This document shows, piece by piece, positions 1 through 8,479 of a stretch of DNA of 64,000 bases. The first letter of the stretch is position 1, and the number at the start of each line of letters is the position of its first letter. A program made the position numbers and the translations under genes. The stretch is from Ulvibacter sp. MAR_2010_11 (GTDB lineage Bacteria > Bacteroidota > Bacteroidia > Flavobacteriales > Flavobacteriaceae). The stretch is taken from positions 2,165,501-2,229,500 of the forward strand of contig NZ_PHTY01000001.1 in assembly GCF_002813135.1 (NCBI RefSeq). Reading direction: 5' to 3'. Below the pieces are notes generated by a model. It was not told where the DNA came from. It saw only the letters and a list, made by a program, of their open reading frames with translations, and made no database searches.

Positions 1-833
1 CCTTTTTTTAAAGCGATGTTCGAAAAGGCCAACGCGCTGTTAATTGCAAAATCAATCAATTTCAATCCGTTAAAAGGCATCTTCATCACACGACTTGTAT
101 CGATTATGGAATACACAGGTTGCATCTTTTCATCCTGAAACTGATTCACCATCAACCGATTGTGTTTTGCTGTAGTTTTCCAGTTGATGGTTCGCACATC
201 ATCACCAATCACGTATTCCTTAATTTGCTCAAACTCCATGGTATGCCCAATTCGCCTTATTTTTTTAAGACCAATATGAGATAAGCGGTTGTCGATGGCC
301 AGAAAGTCGTACTTCTTCATTTGTACAAACGAAGGATACACCTTTACCATTTGCGCCTTGTTAAAGGTATAGCGTCTGCGAATGAGACCTAAAACAGTGG
401 AAACATAACAGTTTAAATTCCCAAAAACATACTCACCCCGTTCTACAGGACGTACCGAATATTGAAACGTATTTCTATGCTTCCCCTGAACCGAAATTTG
501 TCTGAAAAAATCCCGCTTCTGAAATTGTACCGGTAATTCGTCTATGATGGAAATTGTAGCCACAAAAGCATATGAATTACTCAATTGAATCAAAACCTCG
601 TTTTGATCGCTGTTCGAAAATTTTTCGGGTAGTATTCGCTCGGCATTTAAGCCATGAATGCTGTAAAGCATGCTTAATTCGAGTATCATTAAAACAATCA
701 AAATTAGAACCAGTACCCAAACTATTCCGTACAATCCGGGAAACCAATAAGACACCAAAAACAGCACCGAAAGGCAAGCCAGCACGTAAAAGAATCGTGG
801 TGTTAGGTATAGGGATTTGATTGCTTTAAACAC
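1..833 (-). CDS. DUF58 domain-containing protein (C-terminus cut by window edge)
   Basis: The first 277 codons are visible; the C-terminus lies beyond position 1. Translation from a GTG directly after the MoxR stop (TAA then GTG) gives two hydrophobic segments in the first 50 residues, then a soluble region. The DUF58 signature is clear around residues 205-225: IGDDVRTINWKTTAKHNRL, matching the family pattern GDD-R-I-W-K. DUF58 proteins almost always sit beside MoxR ATPases, and here the two genes abut, so co-translation is likely. The family is thought to work with MoxR in envelope stress or metal-cofactor maturation, but no reaction is known. No ATG start is available near the GTG. Confidence 0.88.
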   Translation of the reverse strand, partial: MFKAIKSLYLTPRFFYVLACLSVLFLVSYWFPGLYGIVWVLVLILIVLMILELSMLYSIHGLNAERILPEKFSNSDQNEVLIQLSNSYAFVATISIIDELPVQFQKRDFFRQISVQGKHRNTFQYSVRPVERGEYVFGNLNCYVSTVLGLIRRRYTFNKAQMVKVYPSFVQMKKYDFLAIDNRLSHIGLKKIRRIGHTMEFEQIKEYVIGDDVRTINWKTTAKHNRLMVNQFQDEKMQPVYSIIDTSRVMKMPFNGLKLIDFAINSALAFSNIALKK

Positions 834-1832
834 TTAACGAGGTATTTCTATGGATTGAGCTATCATATCGATTACTGTTTCGGGCGTCATACCTTCCATT
901 TCACGCTCGGGAGAAAGAATAACCCGGTGACGCAGTACCGGCGCCAAAGTTCGTTTAACATCGTCCGGAGTAACAAAATCACGACCATTGATCGCCGCCA
1001 TGGCCTTTGCAGCATTCATAATCGCCAAGGATGCTCTGGGGGAGCCGCCTAAGTACAAATGTGGATGATTACGAGTTTTGTCAACAATTTGAGCGATATA
1101 GCCAAAAATTTTCTCTTCAATTAAAATTTCCTGCACCTGCGCACGGAACGTTTTCAATGCTTCCGGAGTAAGAACCCCTTCGATTAAATCTTCGGGAATA
1201 GCAAACTTTCTATCGTGGTGCGACTTTAAAATGGATATTTCATTTTCCAGAGTAGGGTAGCCCACTTTTATTTTGAAAAGAAAACGATCTAATTGTGCTT
1301 CAGGCAAGGCGTACGTACCTTCTTGTTCTATAGGGTTTTGTGTGGCTAACACCATAAAGGGATATTCCATAAGATAACGGTGTCCGTCCATGGTAATTTG
1401 CCGCTCTTCCATTACTTCAAACAAAGCAGCCTGCGTTTTGGCAGGTGCCCGGTTAATCTCATCGATTAAGACAATATTCGAAAAAATAGGACCCTTTTTA
1501 AATTCAAACTCTGAAGTTTTCATATTCAACACCGAAGTCCCTAAAACATCACTCGGCATCAAATCCGGTGTAAACTGAATTCGGCTGAAATCTGTTTTCA
1601 ATGTTTTGGCAAACAGCTTGGCCGTAATGGTTTTTGCGATCCCCGGGACGCCCTCAATAAGCACATGACCTCTGGCCAACAGACTTATAATAAGCAATTC
1701 GATAAAATCTTCCTGCCCGATAATTATTTTACCCAGTTGTGCCTTGATGGCATCGACGGCAGCTTTTAATTCGTCCAACGGAATTCGGTTGTTAAAGTGA
1801 AGTTCTTCGTTTTGTGTTTCAGGATTTTCCAT
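834..1832 (-). CDS. MoxR family AAA+ ATPase
   Basis: This 332-residue protein has the complete AAA+ core. Walker A is GVPGIAKT at residues 61-68, Walker B is VLIDE at 121-125, and the sensor-like LATQNP lies at 162-167. The length is normal for MoxR proteins, which act as chaperone-like ATPases for partner proteins carrying VWA or DUF58 domains. It overlaps the upstream DUF4350 gene by 14 bp and abuts the downstream DUF58 gene, so it belongs to a six-gene minus-strand operon. The partner proteins encoded around it are membrane proteins, which suggests an envelope role; the actual client is not visible from the sequence. Confidence 0.95.
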   Translation of the reverse strand: MENPETQNEELHFNNRIPLDELKAAVDAIKAQLGKIIIGQEDFIELLIISLLARGHVLIEGVPGIAKTITAKLFAKTLKTDFSRIQFTPDLMPSDVLGTSVLNMKTSEFEFKKGPIFSNIVLIDEINRAPAKTQAALFEVMEERQITMDGHRYLMEYPFMVLATQNPIEQEGTYALPEAQLDRFLFKIKVGYPTLENEISILKSHHDRKFAIPEDLIEGVLTPEALKTFRAQVQEILIEEKIFGYIAQIVDKTRNHPHLYLGGSPRASLAIMNAAKAMAAINGRDFVTPDDVKRTLAPVLRHRVILSPEREMEGMTPETVIDMIAQSIEIPR

Positions 1833-3036
1833 CGATTTTCTTTTTATAGGATGTAATTTCGTTGTTCAGTTTTAGCAGTTCCTCCTGTGAGGTAGTAGCC
1901 TGATGTTTTATTTTTTCGATAAATGTAAACAGATTTTTGGTGTCTTCCACAGTATTGCCGCTACGTGCGGCTACTGCCGTAAAAAAACGGGTGTTTAATT
2001 GTTCAGTAGAAATTCGTAATCGGGTTCTTATAAACTCAAAGAATAGCGCAATCTGTTTTTGGGCTATTTCATGATTTTCACGTTTGTCCAGGTACATACC
2101 TGCTATGGTTCGGGTGTATTCATAGGTCTTGTTGGTAAGCGGTTTTATTATTGGGATACTGCGCTGCTTGCGTTTTCCTTCAAAAAGCACAAATAAAAAG
2201 GTTCCAAGGAGCACAAAATAGTAAGCCCACTTGAGGTATTTATTGTTAAAGATGAGATAGAGCGGTGAAAGATTTACACGTTTCCCCGATTTGTAGTGTT
2301 TGTCCCAAAAAATTGTGGTGTCATTATTAATATACGACAGTACATTTTGAGTATGAGTCGCATTATTTTCAGAAAGCAAAAAGTAGTTGGAAAATATTTC
2401 AGGCTGATTGTGAATATAAAACGCTCCTTTACCTACCGGAGCTTTGATAAAATTGACCAGTGGTTTTGTAATTTCAAGCGTGTCATTGAAAGCTTGTGAA
2501 ACTCCTAAAACGGTGTGGGATAGGGTATCGATTTCTTTAAAATACCGCACCGGAAAGTCACGCGGAATGTGATAGGGTTTTTCTTCTTTGAAATTTGAAT
2601 TTACAAGCTGAAGCATGGGTTTGGTACCCAACCTGCTTGGAATCCATGCGTTTTGCATTTCCAACTGCAGGGTGTCCAATAATACCCGGCTGTGGTAATT
2701 GGCGGAAAGAAAGGCGGTGTTTCCCTTTGAAACCCAATTGAGCAGACGCTCCATTTCGGCTTCTTCGAAATTTAGCTGATTATTAATAAATAGGTAGGTT
2801 CCTTTCAATCCTGAATCCTGTAGTTTTTCGAAAGGGGATTGGGTTACATCGTGCAGATCTGATTGTAACCTATCTTCCAACAAATTATACATAACAAAGG
2901 TCCCAAGCGGAATTTTATCATCGCTGTGATAGCTGGGAAACCAGTTAACGGGAACCGGTTTGGTTGCTTCCAAATACACCAAAGCTCCCACCATAAGCAA
3001 GAGAGCCAAAAACGCTATTTTTTGAAATTTAGTCAA
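1819..3036 (-). CDS. DUF4350 domain-containing membrane protein
   Basis: The product has 405 residues, with an N-terminal membrane anchor (about residues 5-22), a long extracytoplasmic region, and a second membrane segment near residues 275-290 (YYFVLLGTFLFVLFEG) followed by a basic cytoplasmic tail. This layout fits the DUF4350 family, which recurs between MoxR and DUF4129 genes in Bacteroidota. The start is a TTG that overlaps the end of the DUF4129 gene by 8 bp. I kept it because the next ATG, at residue 15, would cut into the N-terminal membrane helix. Function is unknown; the operon suggests that it assembles with MoxR, DUF58 and DUF4129 at the membrane. Confidence 0.8.
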   Translation of the reverse strand: MTKFQKIAFLALLLMVGALVYLEATKPVPVNWFPSYHSDDKIPLGTFVMYNLLEDRLQSDLHDVTQSPFEKLQDSGLKGTYLFINNQLNFEEAEMERLLNWVSKGNTAFLSANYHSRVLLDTLQLEMQNAWIPSRLGTKPMLQLVNSNFKEEKPYHIPRDFPVRYFKEIDTLSHTVLGVSQAFNDTLEITKPLVNFIKAPVGKGAFYIHNQPEIFSNYFLLSENNATHTQNVLSYINNDTTIFWDKHYKSGKRVNLSPLYLIFNNKYLKWAYYFVLLGTFLFVLFEGKRKQRSIPIIKPLTNKTYEYTRTIAGMYLDKRENHEIAQKQIALFFEFIRTRLRISTEQLNTRFFTAVAARSGNTVEDTKNLFTFIEKIKHQATTSQEELLKLNNEITSYKKKIDGKS

Positions 3037-3817
3037 GGGCTTCAGGGATTTGGTGTTCGAGTTTGGTAAAGGTCTGTGCCGCCTTTTGGTAGTCGGTTTC
3101 AGTTACAGTAAAATTACCATACCATATATAATCGTACAGCAGCGTTGCCTTTCTAAACTGAAAGTTGATGTCTTCCGAAAGGATTTCAGCTATATAATCG
3201 CTATTCGTTTTGTCGAATTCGTATTCAATGAGTTCGGCGTTGCTCAGTTTTTTCAGAATTAATAAATAGTAATACCGCACTGCAAGCCTATAATCATGAT
3301 TTTCCAAGGCTTTTTGAATAAGATTTTTGATGTCTTTGGTCCTAATGATTTCCTCCTCTTCGGTAAAAAAGACGTCGGGAGCTGCCTGTGATTTTAAAAT
3401 TTTGGCACCCGGGTTCAGGCGATAAAACAACCATACAACAAAAAAGATAATTCCTGCTATAATTAGGTAAGGCAGGGCTTTAATTACTGCAAACCAAAAA
3501 GGGCTGTTTGCATAATCGGGAAGCAACCAATCCCAGAATTTATACCATAATTCGCGAAGCCACCGCTTAAATTGTGCCCACCAATTGTCCTCGTCTGGCT
3601 TAATCTCGGTATAGTCAAAGGCCTCGTCATTTTTAAAATTTTCGAGGGTTTCTCTATTGAAATCCATGGGAGTTACCTCACTATCTGTATCGTATTGCAC
3701 CTTCTTTTCAACCGAAGCTTCGGCTAAGTTTGTTGGCTGAGGCACTTCAAGCGAATCCTGTGCATGTCCTTCAGAAAAACAGCAGAGCAAAAACAAAAAA
3801 AGAATTCGATTCAGCAT
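3029..3817 (-). CDS. DUF4129 domain-containing membrane protein
   Basis: This 262-residue protein starts with a signal peptide (LFLFLLCCFSEGHAQ, residues 6-20). A tryptophan-rich stretch (NWWAQFKRWLRELWYKFWDW) precedes one membrane helix at about residues 110-130. The cytoplasmic C-terminus carries the DUF4129-type helical region with YRLAVRYYYLLILKKL. DUF4129 domains are often found with transglutaminase and MoxR genes. It overlaps the DUF4350 gene and follows the six-helix membrane protein by 4 bp, so all are probably made together. The reaction or partner is unknown, and the assignment rests on family resemblance and gene order. Confidence 0.75.
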   Translation of the reverse strand: MLNRILFLFLLCCFSEGHAQDSLEVPQPTNLAEASVEKKVQYDTDSEVTPMDFNRETLENFKNDEAFDYTEIKPDEDNWWAQFKRWLRELWYKFWDWLLPDYANSPFWFAVIKALPYLIIAGIIFFVVWLFYRLNPGAKILKSQAAPDVFFTEEEEIIRTKDIKNLIQKALENHDYRLAVRYYYLLILKKLSNAELIEYEFDKTNSDYIAEILSEDINFQFRKATLLYDYIWYGNFTVTETDYQKAAQTFTKLEHQIPEALD

Positions 3818-3821
3818 ATAA

Positions 3822-4691
3822 TTACTCCTCCCTATCGCCTATAGATTCAATGGTTTCAATAGTACCGGTAAAGTTTTTCTTTTCATTTAAATTATAATAG
3901 ATAAGGGCGGTGGTTATTGCCAAAATAGACTGCAATAAGTATTGTGCGATAATTCCAATGGAACTCAGCGCCATATATACCCAATCGAACATTTCACCAG
4001 TATCTGCCGATACGGTTTCGGACATAGCAAAACCTTTTATAAAGAAGTAAATATATTGAGGTACCTGAAAGATTAATAAAATCACATAGTATAAGATTCC
4101 AATAACCAAAAAGGTAGCAAAGGTTATCCACCATTCGCTTTTTATAAGTTTGAAACTATAGCTGATGCTATCGGTAACGTCTCGTTTCTCGAAAACATGA
4201 ATAGAATAGGTGAGTGCCAAAACTACCGCCAGATAAATCCCGGGAATTAGACAAAAAATTAAACCAACTCCAACCATTAATGCGACAAGAATACTTAACC
4301 CTAAGAGACTCCAGAAGTTTTCTTTTACGCCAGCAGTTACTTCTTCATTTAAAATTACCCCATTATTTTTTACATACGATTTTATGGCATGGAGAACAGT
4401 ACCATATAACAACGCATAATAGGCCATTGCTGAAACCAACAACAGAAATAATGCAAGGATAAAATTCCCTGTGAAGCTTTCCATAGATCCTCCTAATCCT
4501 ATACCTCCCAAGCTTCCCAGCGTAGACTGCATGTAATACACATAGGCAATTACCAAAACCAACAAGGCCGGACCTGCAATTTTAAAAATGAGCCCGAAGA
4601 GTTGTTTGCCGCTGCCTCTTAAAAATGCAAAGGTGTCGGTTAAAATATTTCCTAACTCACGTTGTTTCTTAAACTGTACTTTCTCGTTCAT
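3822..4691 (-). CDS. Six-helix integral membrane protein of the SpoIIM/MoxR operon
   Basis: This 289-residue protein is almost wholly hydrophobic. Membrane segments are predicted at about residues 32-54, 76-100, 128-148, 150-166, 188-208 and 237-265. The phrase CLIPGIYLAV between helices three and four is typical of the DUF975 and glycerophosphodiesterase-type membrane domains, but no enzymatic motif is present. It overlaps the SpoIIM gene by 23 bp, showing tight coupling. Proteins of this kind occupy the same slot in other Bacteroidota SpoIIM-MoxR operons. A transport or scaffold role is possible, but nothing in the sequence proves either. Confidence 0.7.
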   Translation of the reverse strand: MNEKVQFKKQRELGNILTDTFAFLRGSGKQLFGLIFKIAGPALLVLVIAYVYYMQSTLGSLGGIGLGGSMESFTGNFILALFLLLVSAMAYYALLYGTVLHAIKSYVKNNGVILNEEVTAGVKENFWSLLGLSILVALMVGVGLIFCLIPGIYLAVVLALTYSIHVFEKRDVTDSISYSFKLIKSEWWITFATFLVIGILYYVILLIFQVPQYIYFFIKGFAMSETVSADTGEMFDWVYMALSSIGIIAQYLLQSILAITTALIYYNLNEKKNFTGTIETIESIGDREE

Positions 4692-5640
4692 ATTTCTTTT
4701 TTAGCCGAATAGGATAAATAACATAATAGTATAAAATAAGGGATAAAGATCCGCCAATGATAAGGACTGCCAACCAGTCGGGCATTTCGGTATGCCGAGT
4801 TACAAAACCTTCCAAAAACCCTGCAATGATAAAAAACGGAATGGTACTCAACAAAATTTTAATTCCGTCTTTGGCACCTCTAATAAAGGATTGTCGTCTT
4901 GTATAGGTTCCCGGAAACAATATGCTGTTACCCAACACCAATCCGGCGCAACCTGCAATAATGATTACCGAAATTTCGATGGTTCCGTGTATCCAGATAG
5001 TACGTGCCGACTCCCATAGTAAACCCTGATCGTAAAAAAAATACTGAAACGATCCCAACATTATCGCGTTTCGCATTAAAATAAACAATGTTCCGAGACT
5101 CAGAAAGAGTCCGAAGGAAAAAGCCAACAGCGCAACTCTAATATTGTTAATGGTAATGCCCAGGAACATGTTCACCTCGCTCATTTCTTTATAGACCGCC
5201 ATGGGATCTCCTTTTTCAATGTTGTTCAGCGTCATATTTACATAACCGTCGCCTAAAATGAGTCTAACAAAATTACCGTCTGTCGCAGCAGAATAAGCTC
5301 CAATCACCGCAAATAATACAAAGGTGATAAAGGCAATAAGCAACTGCTTGTGGTATTGTGAAAAAAACAAGGGAAATTCCTTGGTATAAAACGTTATAAA
5401 ACGCATTCTGGATTCGCGCTTAGTCTTGTATATTTTTTGATGTGCCAGCGCCGAAAGGCCGTTTAAATAGCGCAATGTGTTGCTCTGCGGATAAAATGTT
5501 CTGGCGTAGCTTAGATGATCTGTAATTTCAATATACAACGCACTCAGTTCGTCGGGATGTATTTGAACATTATTCCGAAGAACACTTTCAAATCTTAACC
5601 ATTTGTCTTTATTTTGTTTCGCAAAGGCAGCTTCGCGCAT
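4669..5640 (-). CDS. Stage II sporulation protein M (SpoIIM) family membrane protein
   Basis: The protein has 323 residues from the ATG at 5640 (MREAAFAKQNKDKW). A TTG 24 bp further upstream would run into the divergent RDD gene region and is less likely. A soluble helical N-terminus is followed by several membrane helices, including FITFVLFAVIGAYSAA and IEISVIIIAGCAGLVLGN, the conserved SpoIIM core. SpoIIM homologues outside spore-formers are integral membrane proteins with no defined activity, usually beside RDD and MoxR genes, as here. Its start lies only 37 bp from the start of the divergent RDD gene, so both promoters must overlap. A TATGTTTC near 5665-5672 on the minus strand resembles the TAnnTTTG element. 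Confidence 0.88.
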   Translation of the reverse strand: MREAAFAKQNKDKWLRFESVLRNNVQIHPDELSALYIEITDHLSYARTFYPQSNTLRYLNGLSALAHQKIYKTKRESRMRFITFYTKEFPLFFSQYHKQLLIAFITFVLFAVIGAYSAATDGNFVRLILGDGYVNMTLNNIEKGDPMAVYKEMSEVNMFLGITINNIRVALLAFSFGLFLSLGTLFILMRNAIMLGSFQYFFYDQGLLWESARTIWIHGTIEISVIIIAGCAGLVLGNSILFPGTYTRRQSFIRGAKDGIKILLSTIPFFIIAGFLEGFVTRHTEMPDWLAVLIIGGSLSLILYYYVIYPIRLKKKYERESTV

Positions 5641-5677
5641 CGGATAGCAATTGTTTAGCCTCAAAGAAACATATTTA

Positions 5678-6397
5678 ATGGATAATTTTCAAATAGAAAC
5701 CGCTCAAAATGTCAACATTTCGCAAAATGTGGCAGGCGTGGGAGAGCGTATTTTGGCCTACCTGATCGATTCGGCGATTATTGTTATTTATGTGATTTTG
5801 ATTATTGTTTTATTCTCATGGATGGATCTTGTGGATGATGAATTTATTTTCATCCTTTTTATGACCTTCGGACTGCCAATTTTCCTGTATCATTTGCTGT
5901 GGGAAACCTTTTGGAACGGGCGTAGTCCGGGAAAACCAGCGATGAAACTACGGGTTGTAAAGATGGACGGATCTAAACCGGCATTTTCCAATTACTTTAT
6001 AAGATGGTTGCTGCGACTTATCGATGTTAGCATTACCAGTGGAGCATTGGCGGTAGTTACGGTTTTATTAAACGGAAAAGGACAACGTTTGGGAGACATT
6101 GCCGCAACTACTACCGTTATTACCGAAAAGAAAACCGTGAGTTTTGCCGAAACACTGTTGATGGATTTGCCGGAGGATTACAAACCTACCTATCCGCAGG
6201 TTACTGTGTTTACCGATCATGAAATGCAGACCATAAAAAATGTGTTCACCCAGGCCAAATTTAACGGCAATCACAATATAATTTTAAAATTATCCAATCA
6301 GGTAGCAAAAGTTATGGACCTTAGCGCCGATGAAACGCCAATTAGTTTTTTGGACAAGGTCATTAAAGATTATACCTACTATACACGAAACATGTGA
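5678..6397 (+). CDS. RDD family membrane protein
   Basis: The 239-residue product begins at ATG 5678; an in-frame TTG at 5651 would overlap the divergent SpoIIM gene. The RDD domain spans about residues 20-145. It starts with GVGERILAYLIDSAI, carrying the family Arg and Asp, includes GRSPGKPAMKLRVV, and ends at RLGDIAATTTVI. Two or three membrane helices lie within it. The last 90 residues are soluble and unassigned. RDD proteins are proposed ion antiporters or membrane scaffolds, but the function here is unknown. It is divergent from the SpoIIM-MoxR operon and its stop codon overlaps the start of the next gene, so it is co-transcribed with the TRIC-like channel. Confidence 0.9.
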   Translation: MDNFQIETAQNVNISQNVAGVGERILAYLIDSAIIVIYVILIIVLFSWMDLVDDEFIFILFMTFGLPIFLYHLLWETFWNGRSPGKPAMKLRVVKMDGSKPAFSNYFIRWLLRLIDVSITSGALAVVTVLLNGKGQRLGDIAATTTVITEKKTVSFAETLLMDLPEDYKPTYPQVTVFTDHEMQTIKNVFTQAKFNGNHNIILKLSNQVAKVMDLSADETPISFLDKVIKDYTYYTRNM

Positions 6398-7017
6398 GTT
6401 TATTTTTAATCATAGACATTTTAGGAACAATTTCGTTTTCAATCTCGGGCGTGTTAACTGCCCTAAAAAAACGAATGGATCCCTTTGGGATATTAATCAT
6501 TGCCTTTGTCACAGCGGTGGGTGGAGGAACGCTTAGAGATGTTTTGATAGATGCCGACATTACCTGGATGCGCAATCTTACATTTGTGTATGTTATTCTG
6601 GGATCGGCTGTGTTTGCTGTTGTATTAAGAAGGTGGTTGGGGTATATACGCCGCTCATTGTTTTTGTTCGATACCATTGGAATTGCTTTGTATACGGTAG
6701 TTGGAGTAGAGAAGGGGATAGCGGCGGGATTCCCACCCATCATTTGTATTGCTCTGGGTACTATGTCGGCCTGCTTCGGAGGGGTAATTCGGGATATTTT
6801 ATGTAATGAGATTCCTATTATTTTCAGAAAGGAAATTTACGCCACTGCCTGTATTTTAGGTGGAATCGCTTATTTTTTATTGCTGAAAACGACCCTAACC
6901 GAAGATTTTGTGGTAATTATTTCGGGAAGTATTGTGATTACTGTTCGATTACTGGCAGTGGTCTTTAAATTGTCGTTGCCCAGTATTTACACCAAAAAAG
7001 AACTCACCGAAGAATAA
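6394..7017 (+). CDS. Trimeric intracellular cation (TRIC/YicG-type) channel family protein
   Basis: This 207-residue membrane protein has two internally repeated three-helix units. Each contains a glycine-rich turn: AVGGGTLRDVLI at about residues 41-52 and CFGGVIRDILCNE at about 127-139. These turns are diagnostic of the UPF0126/TRIC family, whose prokaryotic members form trimeric potassium-permeable channels. The start is GTG 6394, which overlaps the RDD stop codon (ATGTGA arrangement), so translation is coupled. Its 3' end overlaps the end of the convergent cyclophilin gene by 14 bp. The pairing with RDD hints at ion homeostasis, but that is inference. Confidence 0.92.
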   Translation: MSLFLIIDILGTISFSISGVLTALKKRMDPFGILIIAFVTAVGGGTLRDVLIDADITWMRNLTFVYVILGSAVFAVVLRRWLGYIRRSLFLFDTIGIALYTVVGVEKGIAAGFPPIICIALGTMSACFGGVIRDILCNEIPIIFRKEIYATACILGGIAYFLLLKTTLTEDFVVIISGSIVITVRLLAVVFKLSLPSIYTKKELTEE

Positions 7018-7759
7018 TCCCTTTTATATAGACATTTTGCAAGGGCCAGTCGCCTTCATCGGCGGGTAGGTTTGCAATTTTTTCCACAACTTCCATCCCT
7101 CGGACGACTTTCCCGAAAATAGTATAGCTTTCGTTGAGGTGTGCGGAGGAAGTTTGCGGTCCCAGAAAGATAAAGAATTCGTAAGGCATGGTGCGATTAT
7201 CGGGGTTTTCACGGTATTCTTTAGCACCGCTTAATGTGCCATAGGTGTGATTTCTTCCGGGAATTATCTCGGCCGGTAGTAGATACGTTTTTCCAATTTT
7301 ATTGCGCTTACGTACCGTGGCTACATTATCGCTGTTCCCGCCCTGAATTATAAAATTTTTAACCACTCTGTGAAAGTAGGTCCCATTAAAATAACCCTGC
7401 TTTACCAAATAAATAAAGTTGGCTCTGTGCAAAGGCGTGTCTTTGAAAAGTGCGATTTCAATTTCTCCGTGCTGGGTCTGAATGGTCGCAGATGTTTCAG
7501 GATTATTATTGCCGTAATCGGTAAAAAAGGAAACGGCATTTTCATTGGTAATTTCGGTTTGAGGATTTTTTGAAGATTTTTGTGAAATTGCTACGGAATC
7601 TGTTTTTAATAGCACACTATCGTTTTCTGTTTTTGATATAACACTGTCCTTTTCTTTTTTTGAAGCGATTGAAGTTGTTTCTTCGGAAGCCTTTTTAGTA
7701 TCTTCACAACTTGCGAACAAACCAACCCATATAATTGCTAATCCCAGTAGATACCTCAT
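7004..7759 (-). CDS. Cyclophilin-type peptidylprolyl isomerase lipoprotein
   Basis: From the ATG at 7759 this is a 251-residue lipoprotein with lipobox LFASC at residues 14-18. A Lys/Ser/Thr-rich linker of about 70 residues follows, then a cyclophilin domain. Diagnostic stretches are FHRVVKNFIIQGGN and TIFGKVVRGMEVVEKIA. Cyclophilins catalyse cis-trans isomerisation of prolyl bonds, and this one should act in the periplasm or at the outer membrane, helping exported proteins fold. GTG 7774 and ATG 7768 are alternative starts, but both overlap the divergent NUDIX gene and add nothing to the signal peptide. The two divergent starts are only a few bases apart. Confidence 0.93.
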   Translation of the reverse strand: MRYLLGLAIIWVGLFASCEDTKKASEETTSIASKKEKDSVISKTENDSVLLKTDSVAISQKSSKNPQTEITNENAVSFFTDYGNNNPETSATIQTQHGEIEIALFKDTPLHRANFIYLVKQGYFNGTYFHRVVKNFIIQGGNSDNVATVRKRNKIGKTYLLPAEIIPGRNHTYGTLSGAKEYRENPDNRTMPYEFFIFLGPQTSSAHLNESYTIFGKVVRGMEVVEKIANLPADEGDWPLQNVYIKGIILR

Positions 7760-7762
7760 AAT

Positions 7763-8404
7763 ATGCATTTTCACGATTTTGAAAAACAGATTGTAAAAGT
7801 AACAAATTTGGAATTGCCGGGAGAAGCCATTCAGCTTAAAATGGCTCCCATTGAGCGATTATTGGAGTTAAAAAAGATTGCCAGACAGCAAACAAATCCA
7901 AGAAAGGCGGGTGTTATGGCATTATTTTATCCTTCTGAAGCCATGGAAACCTATTTGGTGCTTATTCTTCGGAAAACATATAAAGGCGTGCATTCTGCGC
8001 AGGTGGGATTTCCCGGTGGTAAAATGGAAGAAGGGGATGCGTCGTTGCTCGAAGCAGCGTTACGAGAGACAGAGGAAGAAGTTGGTGTTTCGGCCAAAGC
8101 CATTTCAGTACTAAAAGAACTCACCGAAATTTATATCCCGCCAAGTAACTTTTTTGTACAACCCTTCTTGGGCTTTACAACTACTACCCCAAATTTTGTA
8201 CCCGAAGCCAGTGAGGTAGAAGCCATTATTGAAGTTCCCTTTAAGCATTTTATGGATGACAGTGTTTTGATTACCAAAACTTTGTCTACTTCTTACGCAA
8301 CCGATATTGAAGTTCCCGCATTTTTGCTAAACGGGCACGTGGTGTGGGGAGCAACTGCCATGATGCTGAGTGAGGTGCGTGAATTGTTAAAGCAGCTGGA
8401 ATAA
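7763..8404 (+). CDS. CoA pyrophosphatase (NUDIX hydrolase, NudL type)
   Basis: The 213-residue protein carries a NUDIX box at residues 85-109, ending RETEEEVGV, preceded by GVHSAQVGFPGGK. That upstream segment matches the extra CoA-pyrophosphatase signature of the NudL/Nudt7 branch rather than a generic NUDIX enzyme. Such enzymes split CoA or acyl-CoA into phosphopantetheine and 3',5'-ADP using magnesium or manganese held by the box glutamates. The length is normal for the family. It lies upstream of an acyltransferase that also uses acyl-CoA or acyl-ACP, but a separate promoter-like element lies between them. Confidence 0.92.
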   Translation: MHFHDFEKQIVKVTNLELPGEAIQLKMAPIERLLELKKIARQQTNPRKAGVMALFYPSEAMETYLVLILRKTYKGVHSAQVGFPGGKMEEGDASLLEAALRETEEEVGVSAKAISVLKELTEIYIPPSNFFVQPFLGFTTTTPNFVPEASEVEAIIEVPFKHFMDDSVLITKTLSTSYATDIEVPAFLLNGHVVWGATAMMLSEVRELLKQLE

Positions 8405-8418
8405 AGGGCTAATTTTAG

Positions 8419-8426
8419 TATCTTTG
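8419..8426 (+). promoter_or_regulatory. Candidate -7 promoter element TATCTTTG
   Basis: TATCTTTG matches the Bacteroidota -7 consensus TAnnTTTG exactly and lies 53 bp before the acyltransferase start. No good -33 TTTG element is visible at the usual spacing of about 20 bp, so this is a moderate call. Confidence 0.45.
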
Positions 8427-8479
8427 AAGTTCGGTTATTTTTTAATGAAACTGAATAATACTCACAAGGAATAATTTTT

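Noticed and set aside
572-820. 82-residue plus-strand frame near the left edge
   Set aside because: It overlaps the DUF58 gene antisense and reads as a shadow; the minus-strand DUF58 signature is clear.
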